Counted from the stretch's first letter, positions 1-5,634 are shown. The stretch is 6,685 nt of DNA from Actinomycetes bacterium (GCA_023427825.1 JAEZAI010000385.1:1-6685), one strand, 5' to 3'. Notes: generated from the letters alone by a model not told the origin. Translations and numbers: made by a program.

Positions 1-2
1 CG

Positions 3-110
3 TACCCGGCGGCCGGCGAGCGCGGCCCCGCCGAACGGGCCCGCGTGGACGCAGCCCAGCAGGCGGCCGACGAGTGGATGACGTCGCTCCGCTCGCAGAT
101 CGACGGCTGA
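3..110 (+). CDS. C-terminal tail of an unidentified protein (5' end outside window)
   Basis: An open frame enters from the left edge and ends at TGA 108-110, giving 35 residues that end in MTSLRSQIDG. About 33 of 35 codons end in G or C, which fits real coding sequence in this genome. The tail is rich in Ala, Arg, Asp and Gln and would form a charged helix (AERARVDAAQQAADEW). It has no motif I can assign to a family. The stop lies 12 bases before the GTG of the PhoD-family gene and in the same reading frame, so the two genes are probably co-transcribed and may be translationally coupled. Function unknown; the rest of the gene lies upstream of the window. Confidence 0.7.
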   Translation, partial: YPAAGERGPAERARVDAAQQAADEWMTSLRSQIDG

Positions 111-122
111 GGCACCTTCCGC

Positions 123-1751
123 GTGCATCCATCGTTGCCTGACGTCGAGGACCGCACCGAGGACGCGGTCGGCGCGGACGACGAGGTGTTCACGCACGGC
201 GTCGCGAGCTTCGATCCGACCGACCGTCGCGTCATCCTCTGGACACGGGCGGCGGGCGTCGACCGGCTGAGTTGGCACATCGAGGCGGTCGACGGTCCCG
301 TTCCCGCACGCACCTCGGGCATCCTGGACGTCGACCGCGACCACGGCTGCGTGCACGTCGACGTGGACGGCCTCGCGCCGGCGACCACCTATCGGTACTG
401 GTTCAGCACCGGCTCGACCCGGTCGTCGGTCGGTCGCACCCGCACGTCGCCGGCCGGTGCCGCCACGCGCTGGACCGTGGGGCTCATCTGCTGCGCCGAC
501 TACTCCATCCACCACCTGTCGGTGCACCGCGCCGTGGCCGAGGCCGACGTCGACGTCGTGCTGCACCTCGGCGACTACGTGTACGAGACCTCGGGCAAGG
601 GTGAGCGTGAGCTCGAGCCCGATCACGACTGCGTGACCGTCGACGACTACCACCGGCGGTACGCACAGGTCCGTCGCGACCCGGCGACGCGGCGTCTGCA
701 CGAGGCCCATCCGATGATCGCGATCTGGGACGACCACGACCTCGCGGACAACGCCTGGCGCGGCGGCGCCAAGGCGCACGACCCGGATGAGCAGGGCCCC
801 TGGTCCGACCGAGCCCACGCGGCGGCGGTGGCACGCCAGCGATGGTTGCCCGCCCGCCTGCCCGACCCCGACGAGCTCACCCGCCTGTGGCGGTCCTTCC
901 GTGCCGGCGACCTGGCCGAGCTCGTCGTCCTCGACACCCGGTTCGAGGGCCGCGACCAGCAGGCCGGTGATCCGGGCGCGGCGCCGGTCGACGACCCCGA
1001 CCGCTCGTTGCTCGGCGCGCGGCAGCGGCGGTGGCTCGAGGAGCGACTGCGCGACCGCTCGAGCCGGTGGTGCGTGCTCGCGACGCAGGTCGTCATGAGC
1101 CCGATGCGGTTGCCCGTGCGCCCGGGAGTGGAGCTGCTCGACGGCGCGCCGTCGGGCTACGGCATCGTCGACGGCGACGCGGTCTGCACCGACGAGTGGG
1201 ACGGCTACACGGCCGAGCGACGGCGGGTCGCCCGCTGGCTCGCCGACCGAGGCGGCGACGCGCTCATCGTGTCGGGCGACGTGCACTCGGCATGGGTGTT
1301 CGACGGCGAGCTCAGCCCGGGCGTCCGGGCGGTGGCGCCCGAGTTCGTGTGCCCGAGCGTCTCGTCCACCCCGCTGGGTCGGCAGCTGCCCCGCGGCTGG
1401 CGCCGGGTGGCCGACGAGCTCGCCGACGAGGGCGTGCCGGGCGCCGTGTGGTCCGACCTCGAGATGTGGGGTTTCGTCCCGCTCGAGTTGTCGCCGTCGT
1501 CCATCGTCGGCCGGTGGTTCGGGGTCGACGCCCGCGACCCGATGGCGCCCGCCGAGCTCCGGGCCACCTGGGCCGTCGACACCGATCGGCCGGGCGCCGT
1601 GCGCCGGATCGGGCCGCTCCATGACGTGGCCGCTGACCGCGACACCCGGTGGTCACCGGGCCGGATCGTCGCGACGGCGATCGCCGGAGTGGCTGCGGTC
1701 GCGATCGGCGCCGGGGTGGTCGCCCTCCGGCGCCGTCGCTCCACAGGCTGA
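123..1751 (+). CDS. PhoD-family alkaline phosphatase/phosphodiesterase-like protein with C-terminal membrane anchor
   Basis: The 542-residue protein has the two-part PhoD architecture. An N-terminal Ig-like PhoD_N domain lies at about 22-108 (FTHGVASFDPTDRRVILWTR). The metallophosphoesterase domain spans about 117-460. Metal-site motifs are visible: C124, which by alignment from memory matches the Cys iron ligand of Bacillus PhoD; HLGDYVYE at 148-155; WDDHDLADN at 202-210; and GDVHSAW at 385-391. Characterised PhoD enzymes hydrolyse phosphomono- and diesters outside the cytoplasm using Fe/Ca and are normally Tat-exported. Here the N-terminus (MHPSLPDVEDRTEDAV) has neither a twin-arginine motif nor a hydrophobic segment. 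Instead a hydrophobic helix occupies about 515-535, followed by RRRR. The start is GTG with only a weak GAGG at 109-112; it is the first in-frame start after the preceding gene's TGA. The family call is firm; substrate and location are open. Confidence 0.9.
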   Translation: MHPSLPDVEDRTEDAVGADDEVFTHGVASFDPTDRRVILWTRAAGVDRLSWHIEAVDGPVPARTSGILDVDRDHGCVHVDVDGLAPATTYRYWFSTGSTRSSVGRTRTSPAGAATRWTVGLICCADYSIHHLSVHRAVAEADVDVVLHLGDYVYETSGKGERELEPDHDCVTVDDYHRRYAQVRRDPATRRLHEAHPMIAIWDDHDLADNAWRGGAKAHDPDEQGPWSDRAHAAAVARQRWLPARLPDPDELTRLWRSFRAGDLAELVVLDTRFEGRDQQAGDPGAAPVDDPDRSLLGARQRRWLEERLRDRSSRWCVLATQVVMSPMRLPVRPGVELLDGAPSGYGIVDGDAVCTDEWDGYTAERRRVARWLADRGGDALIVSGDVHSAWVFDGELSPGVRAVAPEFVCPSVSSTPLGRQLPRGWRRVADELADEGVPGAVWSDLEMWGFVPLELSPSSIVGRWFGVDARDPMAPAELRATWAVDTDRPGAVRRIGPLHDVAADRDTRWSPGRIVATAIAGVAAVAIGAGVVALRRRRSTG

Positions 1752-1756
1752 CCGCC

Positions 1757-2152
1757 TCAGTCCTCGGACTCGTCGAGCAAGGCGAGCAGCTTCTTGGGCG
1801 CCACGCAGCGATAGGCCTCGACGATCACGGCGTGGACCTCGTCCCAGTCGACGTCCACGTCCAGGCGCATCCCGAGCCAGCCGCGGTGCCCGACGTAGGG
1901 CGGGACGAAGAACCGCTCCGGCTCGGCGTCGACCATCAGACCCTGGGCTCCCTCCGGCGCGGCGCACCAGATGGCCAGGCGGCCGTCGCCGTGGTGGTCG
2001 TCGAGGAACATCACGAACGACTTGCGGACGAAGAACGTGGGCGATCCGTGGCTGAGCTTCTCGGTCGCCTCGGGCAGCGAGAGGCAGCTGCGGCGGACAT
2101 TGGTCAGCGCCAGCTCGACGTCGGCCTCGGTGTAGGGCAGGTCGTCGGTCAT
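1757..2152 (-). CDS. MmcQ/YjbR family protein (DUF419, CyaY-like fold)
   Basis: The 131-residue protein matches the MmcQ/YjbR family over its whole length. It has the LSLPEATEKLSHGSPTFFV block at 24-42, a hydrophobic strand with a charged turn (FVMFLDDHHGDGRLAIW, 46-62), and a late VPPYVGHRGWLGMRLD segment at 83-98. It ends in a helix that includes VIVEAYRCVAPKKLLALL. The family is small, cytoplasmic and folds like frataxin/CyaY. It is often annotated as DNA-binding, but its cellular role is not established. I chose ATG 2152 because the family similarity begins there; the frame stays open to 2293, but that part overlaps the Excalibur gene and looks random. No clear ribosome site is visible; GTG 2158 is an alternative. 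The stop is 5 bases from the PhoD gene's stop (convergent). It lies 52 bases downstream of the Excalibur gene on the same strand and may share its transcript. Confidence 0.85.
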   Translation of the reverse strand: MTDDLPYTEADVELALTNVRRSCLSLPEATEKLSHGSPTFFVRKSFVMFLDDHHGDGRLAIWCAAPEGAQGLMVDAEPERFFVPPYVGHRGWLGMRLDVDVDWDEVHAVIVEAYRCVAPKKLLALLDESED

Positions 2153-2204
2153 GGACACATGGTCGTCCAGACCGGGACGGCGGCGCCCGCTCCTCGCGGA
2201 TGAG

Positions 2205-2762
2205 CTACTCGCAGCGGACGCCGTCGTCGTCACGATCGAGGTGAGGGGCGTAGCCGGGTTCGCCTCGATGGACGGGTGCAGCGCCAGCGGCACGCGCGGC
2301 CGAGCAGTTCTCGTAGTAGACGGACGAACTCAGCGGAGCAGGGGCTGTCTGAGCTGCCGCCGTGGTCGACGGCGCGGGCGGGGGTGGCGGCGGTGCGGTC
2401 GTCGGAGGAGGAGGTGGCGGTGCCGTCGTGGTCGGCACCGTGGGCGGCGCCGTCGTCGGAGGAGCGGTCGTCGGCGGTGCCGTGGTCGGGGTCGTCGTCG
2501 ACTGCAGCTCGGCCGTGGTCGACGTCGATCCCTCGGCGTTGGTGAGCCGGACCTTCTCGTCCTTGGGGGCCACGATGCCGATCAACAGGAGCAGCGCCAC
2601 CACGCCACCCACGATCCACGGCCACACTCGACGCTTGTTCGGGTCCGTCGGCGGAGTGGACGAGCCGGGTGGAGGGGGCCAGCCCGGGGACTGCTCCGGC
2701 GGGTACCAGTCGCCGTCGCTCGCCATCCACCAACCAGGTGCGGGTCGTTCTGAAGCCGTCAT
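2205..2762 (-). CDS. Membrane-anchored Excalibur calcium-binding domain protein
   Basis: The 185-residue protein has four parts. The N-terminal cytoplasmic segment carries a GWWMASDGDWYPPE motif (10-23), which I know from Acidimicrobiia membrane proteins. A single transmembrane helix follows at about 47-65 with the positive residues NKRR just before it, predicting N-in/C-out. A Thr/Pro/Ala linker covers about 89-134 (TTAPP repeats and two P6 runs). A C-terminal Excalibur domain occupies about 148-185: YYENCSAARAAG, GEPGY, then DRDDDG at 176-181 and a final CE. C153 and C184 are the conserved cysteine pair, and the Asp loop resembles an EF-hand-type calcium site. The Excalibur domain would therefore sit outside the membrane on a wall-spanning stalk. 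ATG 2762 is chosen because GAGGAAGGG lies 9 bases upstream; an upstream in-frame ATG at 2813 lacks support. Extracellular partner unknown. Confidence 0.88.
   Translation of the reverse strand: MTASERPAPGWWMASDGDWYPPEQSPGWPPPPGSSTPPTDPNKRRVWPWIVGGVVALLLLIGIVAPKDEKVRLTNAEGSTSTTAELQSTTTPTTAPPTTAPPTTAPPTVPTTTAPPPPPPTTAPPPPPPAPSTTAAAQTAPAPLSSSVYYENCSAARAAGAAPVHRGEPGYAPHLDRDDDGVRCE
2361..2498 (-). repeat. Low-complexity repeat encoding a Thr/Pro/Ala stalk
   Basis: This segment of the Excalibur gene encodes about residues 89-134. It includes three consecutive TTAPP units at 2442-2486 (15-base DNA period) and two TTAPP-like units followed by proline runs. On the plus strand it reads as GGCGGTGCCGTCGTC-type units. 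The composition fits a rigid extracellular linker, and repeat number could vary between strains through slippage. Confidence 0.75.
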
Positions 2763-2770
2763 CTCCGGCG

Positions 2771-2780
2771 CCCCTTCCTC
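2771..2780 (-). promoter_or_regulatory. Ribosome binding site of the Excalibur gene
   Basis: On the minus strand the sequence reads GAGGAAGGGG and ends 8 bases before ATG 2762. It is a purine-rich Shine-Dalgarno match and decides this start over the upstream in-frame ATG at 2813. Confidence 0.65.
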
Positions 2781-2864
2781 TCGGGTGTGCAGCATCAACG
2801 TTCGGTCGCGCACGACCCGATGTGGACGTTTCGGAGCCGATCGGCCTAGCTCACGAGATGAGCC

Positions 2865-2895
2865 TCGAGGTGGTGGCGGGCCTGCCCGGTACGAT
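2865..2895 (+). promoter_or_regulatory. Possible promoter of tRNA-Ser
   Basis: TACGAT at 2890-2895 fits the actinobacterial -10 pattern TAnnnT and lies 17 bases before the mature tRNA 5' end. TCGAGG at 2865-2870 is a poor -35 candidate with a long 19-base spacer. The -10 falls inside an imperfect inverted repeat (2888-2908). This rests on pattern matching only. Confidence 0.3.
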
Positions 2896-2908
2896 CGCTG
2901 ATCGCACC
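2888..2908. repeat. Imperfect inverted repeat at the tRNA-Ser promoter
   Basis: GGTACGATC (2888-2896) and GATCGCACC (2900-2908) are inverted copies matching at 8 of 9 positions around a GCT centre. The repeat overlaps the candidate -10 and ends 4 bases before the tRNA. It could be an operator, a leader hairpin, or chance. Confidence 0.5.
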
Positions 2909-2912
2909 ACCC

Positions 2913-2999
2913 GGAGGGATGGCAGAGCGGACGATTGCGACGGTCTTGAAAACCGTTGAGGCTTCACGGTCTCCGGGGGTTCGAATCCCCCTCCCTCCG
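2913..2999 (+). tRNA. tRNA-Ser, anticodon TGA
   Basis: A complete type II tRNA cloverleaf of 87 bases can be folded. The acceptor stem GGAGGGA (2913-2919) pairs perfectly with TCCCTCC (2992-2998). The anticodon stem ACGGT (2940-2944) pairs with ACCGT (2952-2956) around loop CTTGAAA, which puts anticodon TGA at 2947-2949. A long variable arm (about 2957-2974, stem GAG/CTC) is diagnostic of Ser/Leu/Tyr tRNAs. The T arm is GGGGG (2975-2979), loop TTCGAAT, and CCCCC (2987-2991). Discriminator G2999 is typical of tRNA-Ser. The D arm (GCA/TGC) spans about 2922-2938. CCA is not encoded; CTCC follows, so it must be added after transcription. The tRNA reads UCA and, by wobble, other UCN codons. It lies alone between the divergent Excalibur gene and the DinB gene. 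Confidence 0.97.
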
Positions 3000-3002
3000 C
3001 TC

Positions 3003-3034
3003 CGGAACCCCAGGCAGTAGTACCCGGGGTTCCG
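3003..3034 (+). terminator. Hairpin just after tRNA-Ser, probable terminator
   Basis: CGGAACCCC (3003-3011) pairs perfectly with GGGGTTCCG (3026-3034) across a 14-base loop, beginning 4 bases after the tRNA 3' end. No T run follows, so it is not a textbook intrinsic terminator. GC-rich actinobacteria often have such U-poor hairpins. It could also serve as a 3' processing signal. Confidence 0.55.
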
Positions 3035-3102
3035 CCGCGCCGCGGCCCGTCCTGATTCGAGCTTCCGCCGCTCGAGCGTTCCTCCAGATCTCCGCCGAAC
3101 GA

Positions 3103-3117
3103 GGTCAGATCCTGACC
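3103..3117. promoter_or_regulatory. Perfect inverted repeat upstream of the DinB gene (possible operator)
   Basis: GGTCAG-ATC-CTGACC is a perfect 6-bp inverted repeat with a 3-base centre, 51 bases ahead of the DinB start. CTGACCG recurs at 3141-3147. Position and symmetry fit an operator, but it could be chance and no regulator gene is adjacent. Confidence 0.3.
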
Positions 3118-3157
3118 GCATGCCGTGCGCATGATCAGTGCTGACCGAGCACGGCCC

Positions 3158-3163
3158 AGGAGG
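3158..3163 (+). promoter_or_regulatory. Consensus ribosome binding site of the DinB gene
   Basis: AGGAGG lies 5 bases before ATG 3169, a full match to the anti-Shine-Dalgarno core. It fixes the start and suggests efficient translation. A small GTGCT/AGCAC hairpin (3138-3152) sits just upstream. Confidence 0.8.
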
Positions 3164-3168
3164 CTGAC

Positions 3169-3768
3169 ATGTACGCACCGACCGCCACCGACGAGATCGA
3201 CGGCATCGCCAACTACCTCGACCAGCAGCTGGCGGCGCTGCGAGCGTCCGCTGTCGGGCTCACCGAGGAGCAGGTGCGCATGCGGCCGTGCCGCAGCGCC
3301 CTGTCGATCGGTGGACTGCAGAAGCACGCGACGTACGGCATGGAGGGCGCCACCCGCCGCCTTCGCTCCCCCGACAGCGCTCCGTCGGCGATCGACGACG
3401 ATGCCTACGACGCCTACATGGGCAGCTTCGCCCTGACCGACGACGAGTCGGGGCAGGGCGTGCTCGACGCCTTCGACCGGGCCCGGACCGAGTACGTCGC
3501 GGCCGTGCGCGAGAGCGATCCTGCGGCCGCCACGATCGAGCCGCCGTCGCCGTGGTTCGGCATCTTCGACGCCCGCCCGGCCAACGCCCGCTACTACCTG
3601 GTCCACCAGGTGGAGGAGATGGCCCGCCACGCCGGTCACGCCGACATCATCCGCGAGGAGATCGACGGCATGTCGGTCGCTGCGATCCAGCTGAGCCTCG
3701 AGGGTATGCCGGCCAACGACTTCTTCGAGCCGTACGTCCCGGCCCCTGGCACGATCGGCGCGCCGTAG
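3169..3768 (+). CDS. DinB family protein, DUF664/mycothiol-transferase-like
   Basis: The 199-residue protein shows the four-helix DinB/DUF664 pattern. The first helix (about 8-27) is followed by LTEEQVRMRPCRSALSIGGL and H53 in QKH. A late signature helix at 145-167 reads VHQVEEMARHAGHADIIREE. H53, H146, H154 and H157 are candidates for the metal-binding His set of this superfamily. DinB-superfamily enzymes in actinobacteria include mycothiol-dependent S-transferases and maleylpyruvate isomerases, which use a divalent metal to activate a thiol. A detoxifying thiol transferase is therefore a reasonable inference, but the substrate cannot be read from the sequence. It has no signal peptide, so it should be cytoplasmic. 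The start is secured by AGGAGG. The gene stands alone between tRNA-Ser and the convergent RIC gene and has its own upstream region with a possible operator. Confidence 0.88.
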   Translation: MYAPTATDEIDGIANYLDQQLAALRASAVGLTEEQVRMRPCRSALSIGGLQKHATYGMEGATRRLRSPDSAPSAIDDDAYDAYMGSFALTDDESGQGVLDAFDRARTEYVAAVRESDPAAATIEPPSPWFGIFDARPANARYYLVHQVEEMARHAGHADIIREEIDGMSVAAIQLSLEGMPANDFFEPYVPAPGTIGAP

Positions 3769-3797
3769 GCGGCCCGCGCGTCGACCGACGCAAGGGA

Positions 3798-3817
3798 CGG
3801 CGCACGGTCAGGCGCCG
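3798..3817. terminator. Hairpin in the convergent gap between the DinB and RIC genes
   Basis: CGGCGC (3798-3803) pairs with GCGCCG (3812-3817) across an 8-base loop. The hairpin lies in the 55-base gap between two converging genes, so it could end transcription from both sides. No T run is present, and in such GC-rich sequence a 6-bp stem is weak evidence. Confidence 0.35.
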
Positions 3818-3823
3818 GACTCG

Positions 3824-4543
3824 TCAGCGGACCGGCACGTGGCCGACGCGCCGGGCTTCGAGCTTGCGTGCCGCCGGGAACAGCAGGTTGTTCTCCTTGT
3901 GGATGTGCAGGTGGGTGTCGGCCTCGAAGGCTGCGAGACCGCTGTAGAGCGACGCGTAGCTGGCGCATGCGTCAGGTGGAACTGCAAAGTCCGCAGCATG
4001 ACGGCGCAGCCGATCGAGCAGCTCACCGGTGGTGTCGTGCTCCCGTGTCATCGCGGCGATCGGCTGGTTCATGTTCGAGGGTCCCAGCTGCGGGAGGGAG
4101 CCCTTCCGTGCGAGGTCGACGATCATCGGGAAGAGCACGCGCTCCTCCTTGAGGAGGTGAGGGAGCAGGTCGTCTCGGAGGTCGCGCAGGTCGGCATCGA
4201 CATCGGCGAGCTCGGGGTGGCGCGCTCCGTGGACGGCGAGCACCTTGTCGGCGAGCGGGAGCAGGCGTTCCAGCTCGGTCCGGACGTACGCGTGGTGGGT
4301 GTCGGCGAGGTGGTGGACGAGCTCGACGGGCCCCATCGTGGTCCACTCGTCCGTCGATGGAGGGACGCGCTGGATCCGCTCGATCACGTCGAGCGGATCG
4401 ATCCCGCGGCGGCGGCACGCATCGGTGAGCCGTTGCTGTCCTCCGCAGCAGTAGTCGAGGCCCAACGACTCGAGGATCCGTACGGCGGTCGGCGCCGCGT
4501 TGACGAGCTCGCCGAGCGTCATGTCGTCTCGAACTTCGGTCAC
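3824..4543 (-). CDS. ric: RIC/YtfE/ScdA-type iron-sulfur cluster repair di-iron protein
   Basis: The 239-residue protein (E. coli YtfE has about 220) has both family domains. The N-terminal ScdA_N domain at about 7-50 contains the diagnostic LDYCCGGQQ, with C32 and C33. A hemerythrin-like four-helix domain follows at about 75-228. The di-iron ligand set is complete: H84, H129 and E133 (in LLPHLLKEE), H169 (in REHD), and H213 and E217 (in HIHKENN). The first three fall at the same numbers as in E. coli YtfE. RIC proteins act in the cytoplasm to restore Fe-S clusters damaged by nitric oxide or peroxide. GTG 4543 is chosen because AAGGAG lies 6 bases upstream; an internal ATG at 4522 is less favoured. 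The frame continues open upstream through the YwiC gene, but that stretch is a shadow. It follows the YwiC-like gene by 50 bases on the same strand, so one transcript is likely. Confidence 0.93.
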   Translation of the reverse strand: MTEVRDDMTLGELVNAAPTAVRILESLGLDYCCGGQQRLTDACRRRGIDPLDVIERIQRVPPSTDEWTTMGPVELVHHLADTHHAYVRTELERLLPLADKVLAVHGARHPELADVDADLRDLRDDLLPHLLKEERVLFPMIVDLARKGSLPQLGPSNMNQPIAAMTREHDTTGELLDRLRRHAADFAVPPDACASYASLYSGLAAFEADTHLHIHKENNLLFPAARKLEARRVGHVPVR

Positions 4544-4549
4544 AGCCGG

Positions 4550-4555
4550 CTCCTT
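4550..4555 (-). promoter_or_regulatory. Ribosome binding site of the RIC gene
   Basis: Minus-strand AAGGAG lies 6 bases before GTG 4543. It decides this start over ATG 4522 and over the long upstream open frame. Confidence 0.75.
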
Positions 4556-4593
4556 GTTCGTGAGGGTGGTGAGGGCAGGGACGGGCCCGACTG

Positions 4594-5427
4594 TCATCCC
4601 GCGCCGACGACGACCGTGCCGAGCCACGTCGCCACGACGACTGCGAGGCCGAGCACGGACTGACGGATGCCCAGCACCACGGCGCGCTGCGTCGAGCCGG
4701 TCGTGGCCCGTTGCACCACGATCACGCCGAAGACGGCGAGGGTCCCGCCCACTGCGGACGGCGACACCGCGACCGCTGACCCAGCGAGTGCGACGGCCGC
4801 CACGTCCCAGAGCATCTGGGACGGATCGGCGTCGGCCCGCCCGTGCAACGCGAGAACCTGTCGTCGGACCCACGGGATGGACGTGACGGCTCGTGCTGCG
4901 AGCACGAGCCACATTGCGACGGCGAGCGACGGGTTCGCTCCGCCGGCCAGGGCGACCATCGGCGCGAGCGCAGCGATGCCGACCGCCCCGCTCAGCTCCG
5001 GAGCCAGACGACGGCTGCGCGACCGCATGTCGAACCAGAGCTCCAGACCCACCAGCGGCGCGGCGAACAAAGCCGGCCACAAGAACCCGTGTGGTGACAC
5101 GGATACCGCGGCGACGACGAGCAACACGATCGCTGCGCCCTCGAGCGATGCCACCACGCCGGCCCGCCGCGTTCGTGGGAGCACCCGGTGGCGCGCCCGG
5201 TCGACGAGGCACACCTTCAACGGAGTCCGAGCAAGGAAGGCGAGCACACCTGCGACGCCGATGAGTGCGCCGGCGAGAGAGGGAGCGACGAGCAGCCCGA
5301 GCAGGATCGGCTCGCCGGTCAGCCCCCAGCCCCCGTGTTCGGACGGCATGGCGACCGTTCGCCATGGCCCTCGCGCCCGAACCGATCGCACATCCGACGC
5401 GACGTCCGCACGGTCCTGGATCGGCAT
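4594..5427 (-). CDS. YwiC-like family integral membrane protein
   Basis: The 277-residue protein carries the YwiC-family opening motif PSEHGGWGL at 28-36, after a short cytoplasmic N-terminus, and then RTPLK at 67-71. Hydrophobic segments at about 41-66, 90-110, 115-132, 147-162, 166-185, 206-222, 227-240 and 250-275 suggest seven to eight membrane helices. Charged loops sit between them (RSRSRRLAPE, 135-144; SIPWVRRQ, 183-190). In Bacillus subtilis ywiC lies in the nitrate respiration region, but no biochemical function is firmly assigned. The neighbouring RIC gene, 50 bases downstream on the same strand, supports a link to nitrogen-oxide metabolism or NO stress; this is inference. The start is secured by GGAGG 6 bases ahead of ATG 5427. 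The frame remains open upstream to about 5865, but that part looks non-coding. Confidence 0.87.
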   Translation of the reverse strand: MPIQDRADVASDVRSVRARGPWRTVAMPSEHGGWGLTGEPILLGLLVAPSLAGALIGVAGVLAFLARTPLKVCLVDRARHRVLPRTRRAGVVASLEGAAIVLLVVAAVSVSPHGFLWPALFAAPLVGLELWFDMRSRSRRLAPELSGAVGIAALAPMVALAGGANPSLAVAMWLVLAARAVTSIPWVRRQVLALHGRADADPSQMLWDVAAVALAGSAVAVSPSAVGGTLAVFGVIVVQRATTGSTQRAVVLGIRQSVLGLAVVVATWLGTVVVGAG

Positions 5428-5433
5428 TGCCCA

Positions 5434-5438
5434 CCTCC
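5434..5438 (-). promoter_or_regulatory. Ribosome binding site of the YwiC-like gene
   Basis: Minus-strand GGAGG (within GGAGGTGG, 5431-5438) lies 6 bases before ATG 5427. It excludes the longer open frame upstream. Confidence 0.8.
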
Positions 5439-5440
5439 GC

Positions 5441-5470
5441 GTGTTTCTTCCGTTGTTCGCTAGAGTAAAT
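5441..5470. promoter_or_regulatory. AT-rich island, possible divergent promoter region
   Basis: This 30-base stretch is about 60% A+T, against roughly 30% around it. It lies just upstream of the YwiC-like ribosome site and ahead of the divergent PLDc_N-type gene. TAGAGT (5461-5466, +) and TACTCT (minus strand, same area) fit a TAnnnT -10 pattern, but neither has a convincing -35. I see no recognisable FNR or NsrR box. Confidence 0.3.
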
Positions 5471-5522
5471 CGCGGCATGGCCGGGAGGAAGGGACCTCGG
5501 TCACAGCGCTCATGATCCGCGA

Positions 5523-5558
5523 CGCCAGTCCGGCGCGTGTCCGTCGCCAGTCCGGTGC
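5523..5558. repeat. Paired direct repeat with 22-base spacing in the divergent gap
   Basis: CGCCAGTCCGG occurs exactly at 5523-5533 and 5545-5555; the match extends to 14 bases with one difference (5523-5536 and 5545-5558). The period is 22 bases, two DNA turns, a layout used by regulators that bind direct repeats. It lies in the 5428-5634 gene-free interval. Confidence 0.55.
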
Positions 5559-5634
5559 ATGCCCCCGGCGGCGCTGCGGCAGCCGAGCCCATCTGCGCTG
5601 TCGCAGGGCCGATCGCAGGCGCGAGACTCCGTCC

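Noticed and set aside
2361..2498. Repeated units resembling a small repeat array
   Set aside because: The units are in frame and encode the Thr/Pro stalk; there are no unique spacers, so this is not CRISPR.
2976..3034. tRNA-Ser 3' end as a mobile-element attachment site
   Set aside because: I see no second copy of the tRNA 3' end in the window and no integrase or phage gene nearby.
2851..3639. A 262-codon minus-strand open frame across tRNA-Ser and the DinB gene
   Set aside because: It runs antisense through a tRNA and a well-supported gene; such shadows are expected at this GC content.
3824..5434. A 536-codon minus-strand open frame that could suggest a fusion upstream of RIC
   Set aside because: Residues before GTG 4543 are Arg/Gly-rich with no family signal and overlap the YwiC-like gene in another frame. 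A good ribosome site sits at the internal GTG.
5478..5634. Short open frame from ATG 5478 overlapping ATG 5512, and a longer start for the PLDc_N-type gene
   Set aside because: The resulting peptide is Arg/Cys-rich with no recognisable similarity; the AGGAAGG there is too far from ATG 5512.
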